A stretch of DNA of 64,000 bases, from positions 2,058,501 through 2,122,500 of the forward strand of contig NZ_SKBR01000001.1 in assembly GCF_013450295.1 (NCBI RefSeq), in the 5' to 3' direction. The position numbers and the translations under genes were made by a program. Below the pieces are notes generated by a model. It was not told the origin of the DNA. It saw only the letters and a list, made by a program, of their open reading frames with translations, and ran no database searches. This DNA comes from Streptomyces sp. AJS327 (GTDB lineage Bacteria > Actinomycetota > Actinomycetes > Streptomycetales > Streptomycetaceae). Positions within the stretch are counted from its first letter, which is position 1; the number at the start of each line of letters is the position of its first letter. Positions 41,097 through 49,599 of this stretch are shown one piece after another.

Positions 41097-42020
41097 TTAA
41101 TGCCCCGGAGGGGACGTCGGGCGCCGCCGGGGGCTTCTGGCGGGGGTGAACCGCACGGCGGTTCCGGGCCTGGACTGGGCCAGCAGTCCGAGGTCCGCGG
41201 CATCGACGACTCCGATGACGGGGTATCCGCCCGTCGTCGGATGGTCCGGGAGGAAGACGATCGGCTGTCCGGAGGGGGGAACTTCGATGGCCCCGGTCAC
41301 CATGCCCTCGGATCTCAGCTGGCCGCGGTCCGCATACTCCAGGCACGGGCCCGTGAGCCGCGCGGCGACTCGGTTGGTGTCCGCGGTCACTTCCCAGCCG
41401 GAGGCGAACAGGGCCCGCACCGCGGCTGGAGTGAATCGGTCGTCCCGCGGGCCGAGACGCGCCCGCAGCACCGCCGGACCGACGGACGGCACTGGGGTGA
41501 ACGCGGTGTCGGAGCAGCCCGGCGCCTTCTCCAGCGCCGGTGCCGGGCCGACCGGCACGTGCTGACCGGACGTCAGCGGGGTGGGGCCGAGTCCGGTCAG
41601 GGTGTCGGTAGCCGCGCTGCCGAGCGTCCGTGCTACGTCGACGCCACCGCGGATCGCCACGTAGCAGAGCAGGCCGTGTGCCGGGGTGCCGAGCCGGAGG
41701 GTCTGACCGGGCCGTACGGGCACCCGCTGGGTCAGGGCCATCGGCCGCCCATCGAGGGTGGCCCGTACGGGCGCGCCGGTGAGCGCGATCGAGGTGGCAC
41801 CGTGAAAGCGAACGGCCGCCCCGCCGAGGACGGTCTCCAGACAGGCGGCCGACTCGGGGTTGCCGACCAGCCGGTTGGCGAGGCGGTACGCGGCCTGGTC
41901 GGCCGCACCCGAGGTGGGCACGCCCAGATGGGCGTGGCCCGGGCGGCCGAGGTCCTGAACGGTCGTTCGGGGCCCGGAGGTGATGACCTCGACGCTGGTC
42001 GCGAGCTGTGCGGGGATCAC
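41097..42020 (-). CDS. pxpC: 5-oxoprolinase subunit C
   Basis: 307-residue biotin-dependent-carboxyltransferase-like (KipA/AHS2) subunit of the three-part ATP-dependent 5-oxoprolinase that opens 5-oxoproline to glutamate. The signature opens with TVQDLGRPGHAHLGVPTSGAADQ and ends with GYPVIGVVDAADLGLLAQSRPG, both typical. GTG at 42020 overlaps the pxpB stop. It completes a PxpA-PxpB-PxpC set. Confidence 0.93.
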   Translation of the reverse strand: MIPAQLATSVEVITSGPRTTVQDLGRPGHAHLGVPTSGAADQAAYRLANRLVGNPESAACLETVLGGAAVRFHGATSIALTGAPVRATLDGRPMALTQRVPVRPGQTLRLGTPAHGLLCYVAIRGGVDVARTLGSAATDTLTGLGPTPLTSGQHVPVGPAPALEKAPGCSDTAFTPVPSVGPAVLRARLGPRDDRFTPAAVRALFASGWEVTADTNRVAARLTGPCLEYADRGQLRSEGMVTGAIEVPPSGQPIVFLPDHPTTGGYPVIGVVDAADLGLLAQSRPGTAVRFTPARSPRRRPTSPPGH

Positions 42021-42646
42021 GGTGCGACGGCCACGAACCGCACGCGGTCGCCCACGTCAATCAGGTTCGGTGGGGTGCGTTCCGGGTCCCACAGGGACGG
42101 GCTGACCGACCGGCCGATGATCCGCCAACCGCCGGGTGTGCCACCGGGGTAGATGGAGGTGTACTCGTTGGCGATGGCGACGGCGCCCTCGGGAACCCGG
42201 GTGCGCGGGGTGTCCATGCGCGGTACCCGGAGGACGCCGGGAACGCCGTTGGCGTACCAGACACCGGGGCTGAACCCGAAGTAATCCACCCGGGAGAGCG
42301 CTCCGGTGTGCTGTTCCACGACCTCCCGCCGGGTCAGGCCGGAATGGGCGCAGACGGCGTCGAGGTCGACACCGTCGTAGACCACCTTCACCTCGGTGAC
42401 CGGGCCAGCGTCCTCCGGAGCCCGCGCGAACGGGGCGGTCCGCTCCAGCTCGCGGGCGAGGTCCGCGAGGGTGCCGGGTTCCCCGACCACGAGCACCGTG
42501 GCGGGGCCGGGGACGATCTCGACGAGGCGGTGGCCGTGGGTGCCGGCACGGAGCCACGTCGCGAGCGCGTGGACGTCCTCGTCGTCGGGTGTCTCGATCA
42601 GCAGGCCGCGCTCGCCGGCGGGCCGCAGGCGTCGCGTTCCGTTCAC
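42017..42646 (-). CDS. pxpB: 5-oxoprolinase subunit B
   Basis: 209-residue KipI/AHS1-type subunit. Conserved YDGVDLDAVCAHSGLTRREVVEQHTG, YFGFSPGVWYANGVP and PRTRVPEGAVAIANEYTSIYP identify it. It acts with PxpC to phosphorylate or transfer the substrate during ring opening. GTG at 42646 is chosen for the GTGA overlap with pxpA, although the frame is open further upstream inside pxpA. Confidence 0.92.
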   Translation of the reverse strand: MNGTRRLRPAGERGLLIETPDDEDVHALATWLRAGTHGHRLVEIVPGPATVLVVGEPGTLADLARELERTAPFARAPEDAGPVTEVKVVYDGVDLDAVCAHSGLTRREVVEQHTGALSRVDYFGFSPGVWYANGVPGVLRVPRMDTPRTRVPEGAVAIANEYTSIYPGGTPGGWRIIGRSVSPSLWDPERTPPNLIDVGDRVRFVAVAP

Positions 42647-43446
42647 GCCGCGGCCCCGGTTCCGCACGCAGCCGTCTCCACGAGGGACGTTACGCACACG
42701 CCCGCGGCCTCCAGGGCCTCCCGCGTCCGCCGGGCGAAGGAGGCGGCTCCCGGAGAGTCGGAGTGCACACACAGGGAGTCCACCGGCATCGGCATCACGG
42801 TGCCGTCGTCGGCCGTCACCGTGCCGGAGGTGGCGAGCGTGACGGCCTGCCGTACCGCCGCGGCGGGATCGGTGTGCACGGCGCCGGGCCGACCGCGCGG
42901 GACCAGCAGGCCGTCTGCGGTGTAGGCCCGGTCGATGAACCCCTCGCGCACCAGCCCGAGCCCGGCGTCCTGCGCGTGCCGCGCGAGGCGGGTACCGGGC
43001 TGGCAGACCAGCGGGAGATCGGAGTCGTACTCGTGGATGGCGCCGACGACGGCGGCCGCGTGCTCGTCGTGGGCGACCGCCGAGTGGTACAGCGCGCCGT
43101 GCGGCTTCACGTAGCGGACGGACGTGCCGGCGACCCGGGCGATCCCCGCGAGCGCGCCGAGCTGGTAGAGCAGGTCGTCGAGGAGTTCCTTCTCCGGTAT
43201 GGCGATGTAGCGGCGCCCGAAGCCACGCAGGTCCTGGAAACCGACCTGGGCGCCCACGGTGACTCCGTTCACCGCCGCGGTCTCGCAGGTCCGACGCATC
43301 AGGGTGGGGTCGCCGGCATGGAAGCCACAGGCCACGTTCGCGTCGGTGACCGTGCGCAGCAGTGCCTCGTCGTCGGCCATCACCCAGGCGCCGAACCCCT
43401 CGCCGATATCGCTGTTGAGGGACATACGTCGTGTGTGGTCGGACAT
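42643..43446 (-). CDS. pxpA: 5-oxoprolinase subunit A (LamB/YcsF family)
   Basis: 267-residue LamB/YcsF protein, the third part of 5-oxoprolinase. LNSDIGEGFGAWVM, NVACGFHAGDP and VKPHGALYH are diagnostic. ATG at 43446 has GGAGGAAGG upstream; the in-frame extension to 43509 is not needed. It is the first Pxp gene of the operon after the MHS transporter. Confidence 0.93.
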   Translation of the reverse strand: MSDHTRRMSLNSDIGEGFGAWVMADDEALLRTVTDANVACGFHAGDPTLMRRTCETAAVNGVTVGAQVGFQDLRGFGRRYIAIPEKELLDDLLYQLGALAGIARVAGTSVRYVKPHGALYHSAVAHDEHAAAVVGAIHEYDSDLPLVCQPGTRLARHAQDAGLGLVREGFIDRAYTADGLLVPRGRPGAVHTDPAAAVRQAVTLATSGTVTADDGTVMPMPVDSLCVHSDSPGAASFARRTREALEAAGVCVTSLVETAACGTGAAA

Positions 43447-43549
43447 GCCTTCCTCCGGGAGTAAGCGGTACGGGTGGCGCGGTCGCAACGTGGCGGACTG
43501 GTACGGCACCGAGTCTGCCGGTCGCCCTCCGTGCCGCGGCTGGCGGGGT

Positions 43550-44872
43550 TCACCCCCCGCCGGTGATTCGTGGCGCCGTCTCGCGCGCCGCCACGACGAC
43601 GCCCAGCGTGGCCGCCGCCGTGGCCATGACGTACAGGGCCGGTGAGGTGTCGCTTCCCGTCTGCGTGATCAGCATCGTCACCAGGAATGGGGCCGTGCCG
43701 CCGAAGGCCGAGGCCGAGACGTTGTATCCGAGGGAGAAGCCGCCGTAGCGCACGCGAGTCGTGAACAGCTCGTTCATCGCGGCCAGCGCGGGCCCGATGA
43801 ACACCCCGAGGATCACGCCCAGGGCCACGTGCGCGAGCACCGCCAGGGCCGGAGTTCCCTGCCCCATCAGCCAGAACAGCGGATAGGCGAACGCGATCGC
43901 CAGTACGCAGGAGCTGCCGAGGAGTCGCCGGCGGCCGAGGGAGTCGGACAGGGCACCGAAACAGGGCACCGACATGGCGACCGCGGTCATGGTGATCGCT
44001 GACGAGACGGAGGACGTCACGGCGCTGTAGTCGAGCGTGCTCTCCAGATAGCTGGGGACGAACGTCAGGACCACGTAGAGCGTGGCGTTGTGGTACAGGG
44101 CGAACCCGGCGACGACGACCACCGAGCGCCAGTGGTCGGTGAGGGTCTCCACGAGCGGGCGCCTGGCCACCTCACCCTGCTGCCGGAGTTCGGTGAACTC
44201 TGGTGTCTCCTCCAGCCTGTTGCGGACGTAGAGCCCGATGAGCCCCATGGGGGCCGCCATCAGGAAGGGCACCCGCCAGCCCCAGCTGTCCATCTGGTCC
44301 CCGGTCAGGACCAGGGTGAGCACCAGGACGACCAGGGAGCCGACGAGGAACCCGGCGACCGAGCCGAACTGCACCCAGGAGACGTAGAAGCCACGCCTGC
44401 CCGGTGGCGCGTGTTCGGCGACGAACGCCGAGGCGCCCCCCACCTCACCACCAGCCGAGAAGCCCTGCAACAGGCGGAGCAGCACCAGGAGGGCGGGCGC
44501 GAACACCCCGATCGACGCGTAGGTGGGCAGCAGCCCGATGCCGAACGTGGCGCCGGACGCGAGGATGAGGACGATGGCCAGGGTTCGCTTGCGCCCCATC
44601 CGGTCGCCCATGTTCCCGAAGAAGACCCCGCCCAGCGGACGGATGACGAACGCGGCGGCGAAGACGGCGAAGGAGCCGAGCAGCGCGGCCGAACTGTCGT
44701 CGGTGTCGAAGAACTGGTCGCCGATGGTGACCGCGAGAAAGCCGTAGACCGCGATCTCGAACCATTCGACCAACTGCCCGAGCGTGGCACCGAGCACTGC
44801 TCGGCGCAACACACGGGGATCGTCGACGACCGACTTCGCGTTCGTCGTCGACTTCGTGACGTGATCCGCCAC
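43550..44872 (-). CDS. MHS-family MFS transporter
   Basis: 440-residue metabolite:H+ symporter with 12 helices. Signature GQLVEWFEIAVYGFLA, FFGNMGDRMGRKRTL and RLLQGFSAGGEVGGA mark the group that carries dicarboxylates, betaine-like and other small solutes. GTG at 44872 gives a normal N-terminus and follows GGGAGGG. Ahead of pxpA by 103 bases, it probably imports 5-oxoproline or a related compound. Confidence 0.9.
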   Translation of the reverse strand: MADHVTKSTTNAKSVVDDPRVLRRAVLGATLGQLVEWFEIAVYGFLAVTIGDQFFDTDDSSAALLGSFAVFAAAFVIRPLGGVFFGNMGDRMGRKRTLAIVLILASGATFGIGLLPTYASIGVFAPALLVLLRLLQGFSAGGEVGGASAFVAEHAPPGRRGFYVSWVQFGSVAGFLVGSLVVLVLTLVLTGDQMDSWGWRVPFLMAAPMGLIGLYVRNRLEETPEFTELRQQGEVARRPLVETLTDHWRSVVVVAGFALYHNATLYVVLTFVPSYLESTLDYSAVTSSVSSAITMTAVAMSVPCFGALSDSLGRRRLLGSSCVLAIAFAYPLFWLMGQGTPALAVLAHVALGVILGVFIGPALAAMNELFTTRVRYGGFSLGYNVSASAFGGTAPFLVTMLITQTGSDTSPALYVMATAAATLGVVVAARETAPRITGGG

Positions 44873-45151
44873 ACTACCCACTGGCCCTCCCGGTGCGTTC
44901 CGCAGATGTCGGGTCGCTCTCAGGCGCACCAGCGCGGCACACGAGCCGAAGGCTTCGGGAGAGCCCGCCTCGTCGGTGCCGGATGCGTCGAGCGATGAGG
45001 ACGACGGTCGCCGCTTCTGCCGAGGAGGTCGTCTGGTGAACGGGGTCTCAGGCTGGTTTCCGTCGATTCGGTTGCCTCATAGTGCAGAGCGCGAGCCGTC
45101 GAGAGAACCGTCTTCTCCTGTAGTCAGCGTGCAAGATTGCTTAATGCGGGA
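44873..45151. promoter_or_regulatory. Promoter region of MHS/pxp operon, downstream of LysR
   Basis: 279 bases between the LysR gene and the operon. A small dyad GCAA-ga-TTGC is at 45131-45140. It may be the LysR target, but no clean T-N11-A pair was confirmed. Confidence 0.4.
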
Positions 45152-46069
45152 TCAGCGTGGCCGCCGGTAGGGGGCACACACCTGCCGCAGGGCCTTGAGT
45201 AGTTCGGCCGCGAGCCCGATGTGGTCGGAGCTGCTGGGCAGCGTCGCGTAGATCTCCCGCGAGAGTTCGGGGACGAGGGGCCTGGGCGCGGTGGAGCGGG
45301 CCTGCCACAGGGCGAGCCGGGGCACGAAGGCCACGGCGACTCCCGCCGCGGCGAGGGCCTGTGCGACGTCCAGGGACTCGGTCTGGAACGGTACGTGGGG
45401 CGTGATGTCGTGTGCGGCGGCCGCCGCCTCGATCTGGCGGCGCGCGGGACGCTCGGCGATACCGCCCACCCAGGCGTCGGCCGCGACGTCCGCCAATCGC
45501 ACCGGCGCCGTGGACGGTGACCGGACCAGGCGATGGTCGTCGGGCAGGACGGCGAGGAGCGGGTCGGTCATCAGGTGTTCGTAGCGGACGCCCTCGAAGT
45601 CCGGCAGCGTCTGCCCGTACGTCGCGGTGATGGCGAGGTCCAGTTCGTCCCCCGCGACCCGCTCGGGCCCTTCGTCGGACAGCAGATCGACGACGGACAG
45701 TTCGGCGTCTGGGTAGCGGTAGCGCAGCGTCGCGAGAGCCTGGGGCAACAGCGACATCGCCGCCGAGGGGAAGGCGCCCAGGCGCAGTCGCCGCGCGTGG
45801 ACGCCGAGGAACGCCTCGACGGTCTCCTCCGCTCGTTCGAGTTCCGCGGCCACACGGACGGCGTGCTCGCACAGTGCCGCTCCGAGACGCGTGAGCATCG
45901 CGCCGCGGGCTCCCCGCTCGACCAGAGGGGAACCCACCTCCTTCTCCAGCCGGGTCAGCTGCTGCGAGATCGCGGGCGGGGTGACACCGAGCAACGACGC
46001 GGCCCTGGCGAGACTGCCTGTCTCCCGCACTGCCAGGAGCAGGGATAGCTGAGGCGAGGTGAGCGGCAT
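45152..46069 (-). CDS. LysR-family transcriptional regulator
   Basis: 305-residue LysR activator. The HTH is LSLLLAVRETGSLARAASLLGVTPPAISQQLTRLEKEVG (about 8-45) and the C-terminal effector-binding domain is complete. ATG at 46069 is preferred over an earlier in-frame start. It runs in the same direction as the MHS/pxp operon and probably regulates it. The IS110 element inserted just upstream may have changed its own promoter. Confidence 0.88.
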   Translation of the reverse strand: MPLTSPQLSLLLAVRETGSLARAASLLGVTPPAISQQLTRLEKEVGSPLVERGARGAMLTRLGAALCEHAVRVAAELERAEETVEAFLGVHARRLRLGAFPSAAMSLLPQALATLRYRYPDAELSVVDLLSDEGPERVAGDELDLAITATYGQTLPDFEGVRYEHLMTDPLLAVLPDDHRLVRSPSTAPVRLADVAADAWVGGIAERPARRQIEAAAAAHDITPHVPFQTESLDVAQALAAAGVAVAFVPRLALWQARSTAPRPLVPELSREIYATLPSSSDHIGLAAELLKALRQVCAPYRRPR

Positions 46070-46154
46070 GAGCCCCAGAATACGGAGACACCACGGCGTC
46101 ACCCCCCGTAATCTTCTTCGGCGGTCCTGCAAGAGGGCCGCTGGCCTCCGGGCC

Positions 46155-47605
46155 TGGCATGACTGTTCCCCCCTGTTGGAAGTCGATGACCTGGGGGTGG
46201 TGTCACCGGGCCCGTGGGGTGCCGTGGGAGACGCTGATGAGAGACCTGACCGTCATCTGGCCCGGCGCAACGCCGAGCCGATCGTAGGTGGCTGGTCTGC
46301 ATAACGTGGATGCGCGCGTACGGCGCCGTTGCCCTGGCCAGCACCGCACCGGCCCCACTCGGGAGGACGGGTTGTACGAGATCGACGAGGTGAGCGTCTT
46401 CCTCGGCCTGGACGTCGGCAAGAGCGCCCATCACGGCACGGGCTGACTCCGGCCGGCAAGAAGGTCTTCGACAAGCCCATGCCCAACAGCGAGCCGAAAC
46501 TGCGGGCCGTTTTCGACAAACTGGCCGCGAAGTTCGGCACCGTGCTGGTCCTCGTGGACCAGCCCGCTTCCATCGGCGCCCTGCCCTTGACCGTGGCCCG
46601 GGACGCGGGCTGCCAGGTCGCCTACCTTCCCGGTCTGGCGATGCGCCGGGTCGCCGACCTCTACCCGGGCGAGGCCAAGACCGACGCGCGTGACGCTGAG
46701 GTGATCGCGGGTGCGGCCCGCACCATGCCGCACACCCTGCGCTCGCTTGCGCTGACCGAGGAGATCACCGCCGAGCTGACCGTGCTGGTCGGCTTCGATG
46801 AGGACCTCGCGGCCGAGGCCACCCGCACCTCCAACCGCATCCGCGGCCCGCTCACCCAGTTCCACCCCAGCCTCGAACGCGTCCTCGGGCCACGTTTGGA
46901 CCACCCGTCCATCACCTGGCTGCTGGAACGCTACGGTTCCCCACAAGCGTTGCGGATGGCCGGACGCCGCAGGCTGGTCGAGGTGGTCCGGCCCAAGGCC
47001 CCGCGCATGGCCCAGCGACTGATCGACGACATCTTCGACGCACTGGACGAACAGACCGTCGTCGTCCCCGGCACCGGCACCCTCGACACCGTTATCCCGT
47101 CCCTGGCCCGGTCGCTGGGGGCCGTTCACGAACAGCGGCGGGCCCTGGAAGCCCAGATCAGTGAACTGCTGGAGGCCCACCCTCTTCACCCGGTCCTGAC
47201 GTCCACGCCCGGCGTCGGCGTCAGGACCGCTGCCACCATGCTCGTCACCATCGGCGACGCCACCGGCTTCCCCAGCGCCGCCCACCTCGCCTCCTATGCA
47301 GGTCTCGCCCCGACCACCAAGGCGTCGGGGACCTCCATCCACGGCGAACACGCGCCCAGAGGCGGAAACCGGCAGCTCAAACGAGCCGTGTTCCTCTCCG
47401 CGTTCGCCGCCCTGCACGATCCCACCTCCCGCACCTACTACGACAAATGCCGATCCCGGGGGAAAACCCACACACAGGTCCTCCTCCGCCTCGCCCGCCA
47501 CCGCGTCAGCGTCATCTTCGCCATGCTCCGCGACGGCACCTTCTACGAACCCCGAACCGCCACCACGACTTGATCAAAGACATAGAGACACCCCCCCGGG
47601 GCCGG
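46155..47605 (+). mobile_element. IS110-family insertion sequence (approximate ends)
   Basis: The element carries one transposase gene. Its upstream leader (about 46160-46370) and the GATCAAAGACATAGAGACACCCC tail just past the stop are typical of actinobacterial IS110 relatives. IS110 elements lack clear terminal inverted repeats, so the ends are estimates. It lies between two LysR genes. Confidence 0.65.
46372..47573 (+). pseudogene. IS110-family transposase, frameshifted
   Basis: DEDD-type transposase of the IS110/IS116 group. The N-terminal part (YEIDEVSVFLGLDVGKSAHHG) with the first catalytic aspartate is in one frame from 46372 and stops at 46446. The rest (HGLTPAGKKVFDKP onward, including VLVDQPAS and KTDARDAEV) is in the next frame. 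One missing base near 46437, where GGCAC replaces the expected GGCCAC, explains the break. The C-terminal IS116/IS110/IS902 domain (TSTPGVGVRTAATMLVTIGD, SYAGLAP) is intact. Without its first aspartate the large frame should be inactive, unless ribosomes slip. Confidence 0.85.
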
Positions 47606-47639
47606 GCGCCACCCGCTGTGGTGTCCGGCCGGGGCGGGG

Positions 47640-48584
47640 TCAGGGCTGGTCCGGTGGCCGCGTCCAGGCCGGAGTCCAGACGCCGTCGGTGGGGCGGCCG
47701 GGGTAGGCGGCGGTGAGGTGATGGCGCAGGGAGGCCAGTGAGGGATGGGGGTTGTGGGCGCGCCAGACCAGGGAGTGGGGGTAGAGCGGGGTCGGGTCGG
47801 TGAGGGGGACGCGGCGTAGGTCGTGGCTGGTGGGCCAGACCAGCGGGGTGTGTTCACTGGCGAAGGTGGCCAGGGTCGTGGAGCTGGCGATGGTGTCGAG
47901 CAGCGGCTCGATACCGAAGTCCGGGCCGACCGCGTCGATGGTGAGGCCGAAGGTGGCGGCGAGTTCGTCGTAGTAGGCGGTCCACTCGGTGCCGGGCAGG
48001 TTGCCGGGCATCCAGATGCGCCGGCCGGCGAGTTGGGCGGGGGTGAGCGCGGGAGCGTTCGCGAACTCGTGGCGCGGCCCGGTGAACAGGTGGAGCGGTT
48101 CGTCGAAGACGGGGGCGGCCACAACCCCGCGCGGTAGCTGCTGGCCGGGCATGGTCACGGTGCGGAACGTCGCGTCGACGGTCCCGTCGCGGACGGCGGC
48201 GAGAGCGGTGTCCGCGTCGAACAGGGTCACCACGTCCAACTCGACCTCGGGGTGGGCGTGATGGAAGCCGCGCAGCAGTCCCGCCAGGGAGAGCTGACGG
48301 CCGATCACATCGACCCGCAGCGCCCGGCGGCCCGCCCGGACGGACGCCAGGGCACGCTCGGCGGAGTGCAGGAGCGTGCGGGCGTGGGGCAGGAACGCCT
48401 GCCCGTCGATGGTGAGTCGGGACCCGCGGGCGTCCCGGACGAAGAGCTGGACGCCGAGTTCCCGCTCCAGCGCGGCGACCCGTTTGGACACGGCCTGGGG
48501 CGTGATCGACAGGTCGGCGGCGGCCTCCTGGAACTGTCCCGCGTCAGCGACGGCGAGGAAGGTGCGTATGGCCGTGACGTCCAT
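47640..48584 (-). CDS. LysR-family transcriptional regulator
   Basis: 314-residue LysR protein. The HTH lies at about 3-45 (IRTFLAVADAGQFQEAAADLSITPQAVSKRVAALEREL). The effector domain is complete. Start ATG at 48584. It is divergent from the sugar acetyltransferase gene, and the spacer holds a pair of near-identical 16-base sites, so autoregulation with control of its neighbour is likely. Confidence 0.9.
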   Translation of the reverse strand: MDVTAIRTFLAVADAGQFQEAAADLSITPQAVSKRVAALERELGVQLFVRDARGSRLTIDGQAFLPHARTLLHSAERALASVRAGRRALRVDVIGRQLSLAGLLRGFHHAHPEVELDVVTLFDADTALAAVRDGTVDATFRTVTMPGQQLPRGVVAAPVFDEPLHLFTGPRHEFANAPALTPAQLAGRRIWMPGNLPGTEWTAYYDELAATFGLTIDAVGPDFGIEPLLDTIASSTTLATFASEHTPLVWPTSHDLRRVPLTDPTPLYPHSLVWRAHNPHPSLASLRHHLTAAYPGRPTDGVWTPAWTRPPDQP

Positions 48585-48602
48585 CCGCGCATCCTAGGCG
48601 GA

Positions 48603-48693
48603 CAACCAGGAGTTGATCCTGGCCGCCCCGATCGTTGTTTGATCACCCTCCGGGCCGCTCGTTTTGATGGCCGAGGCCAACCAGCGGTTGATC
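48603..48693. promoter_or_regulatory. Two LysR-type sites in divergent promoter
   Basis: CAACCAGGAGTTGATC (48603-48618) and CAACCAGCGGTTGATC (48678-48693) match at 14 of 16 bases, 75 bases (seven helical turns) apart. Each contains a CAAC...GTTG dyad. An added dyad CCAGGA-gttga-TCCTGG overlaps the first. Confidence 0.65.
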
Positions 48694-48757
48694 GCCCGTC
48701 GTTCCGACGGGCGCCGCCCAACGGCCCCTGCCCGAGCGCCTTTTGTGAGGAACCGTC

Positions 48758-49315
48758 ATGTCCGACCAGGACCGTCTCTACGTCCGCACGCCCGAGTTCG
48801 CCCGTATCGCCGAGCGGATCGAGCACGTCAACACGCTCACCTCCCGGCTCAACGCCCTGCCCTACGAGGACAAGGCCGCGCGCTACGCCCTGCTGTCGGA
48901 GATCATCGGGAGGCCGGTTCCCAGCTCCGTCACCGTCTACCCGCCCTTTCACACCCACCACGGGCTCGGCATCGACTTCGGTGAGCACGTCTTCGTCAAC
49001 CAGGGCTGCACGTTCATGGACAACGTGGGTCAGGGCGGCATCCGGCTGGGCGACGGCGTCCTCATCGGCCCGAGGACCACCCTCATCGCCACCGACCACC
49101 CGCTGGTGGCCAGTGAGCGGAGCGAGTACCTCACGATGGCGTCGATCACGGTCGAGGCCGACGCCTGGATCGGCGCCGGTGTGACGGTCCTCCCCGGGGT
49201 CACGATCGGCCGTGGCGCCGTGGTCGGTGCCGGAACCGTCGTCACGAAGGACGTTCCGCCCCACACCCTGGTGACCGGCCCGGCCGGGTTCCCCCGCAAG
49301 CGGTGGGACGGCTGA
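48758..49315 (+). CDS. Sugar O-acetyltransferase (left-handed beta-helix)
   Basis: 185-residue hexapeptide-repeat acetyltransferase of the maltose/galactoside transacetylase family. The N-terminal DKAARYALLSEIIG helix pair precedes beta-helix repeats (FGEHVFVNQGCTFMDN, IGPRTTLIATDHPL, IGAGVTVLPGVTIGRGAVVGAGTVV). The catalytic histidine is in ATDHPL. Acetyl-CoA is the donor; sugar or related acceptors are expected. ATG at 48758, with GAGGAAC upstream. Confidence 0.9.
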   Translation: MSDQDRLYVRTPEFARIAERIEHVNTLTSRLNALPYEDKAARYALLSEIIGRPVPSSVTVYPPFHTHHGLGIDFGEHVFVNQGCTFMDNVGQGGIRLGDGVLIGPRTTLIATDHPLVASERSEYLTMASITVEADAWIGAGVTVLPGVTIGRGAVVGAGTVVTKDVPPHTLVTGPAGFPRKRWDG

Positions 49316-49354
49316 ACTCCCGCCCGTGCCGGGGCGTCGCGCCCCACGCGCGGG

Positions 49355-49400
49355 AAGGCGGACGGGCCGGGGCGGCCGTCGACCGGCCGCGACCCGTCCG
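49355..49400. terminator. Long GC hairpin after acetyltransferase
   Basis: GGCGGACGGG (49355-49364) pairs with CCCGTCCGCC (49391-49400), with a further CGGCCG pair inside. Placed 40 bases past the acetyltransferase stop. Confidence 0.7.
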
Positions 49401-49498
49401 CCCCACGTGAACACCGACCTTCTGCCCGTCCGCCCCCGGGCCCAGACCGGTCGGCACGAGGTCCACCGCCCCAACTGACCCGTCCGCCCGGGCCGGAG

Positions 49499-49521
49499 CC
49501 CCTCCCCGGAGCGGGGAGGGG
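49499..49521. terminator. Second hairpin between convergent genes
   Basis: CCCCTCCCC (49499-49507) and GGGGAGGGG (49513-49521) form a perfect 9-bp stem with a 5-base loop. It should stop transcription from the minus-strand nuclease-like gene. Confidence 0.7.
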
Positions 49522-49599
49522 CGCGGCCGGTGGTCCCCGGGTCGCGCGCTGGCGGCGAGCCCGCCGCCGGTCCTCAACGGCGGCGGCCCCGGGGGCCGG

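Noticed and set aside
46155..47605. Perfect terminal inverted repeats for the insertion sequence
   Set aside because: No convincing terminal repeats or target duplication were found, which is usual for IS110. The element ends are therefore only estimates.
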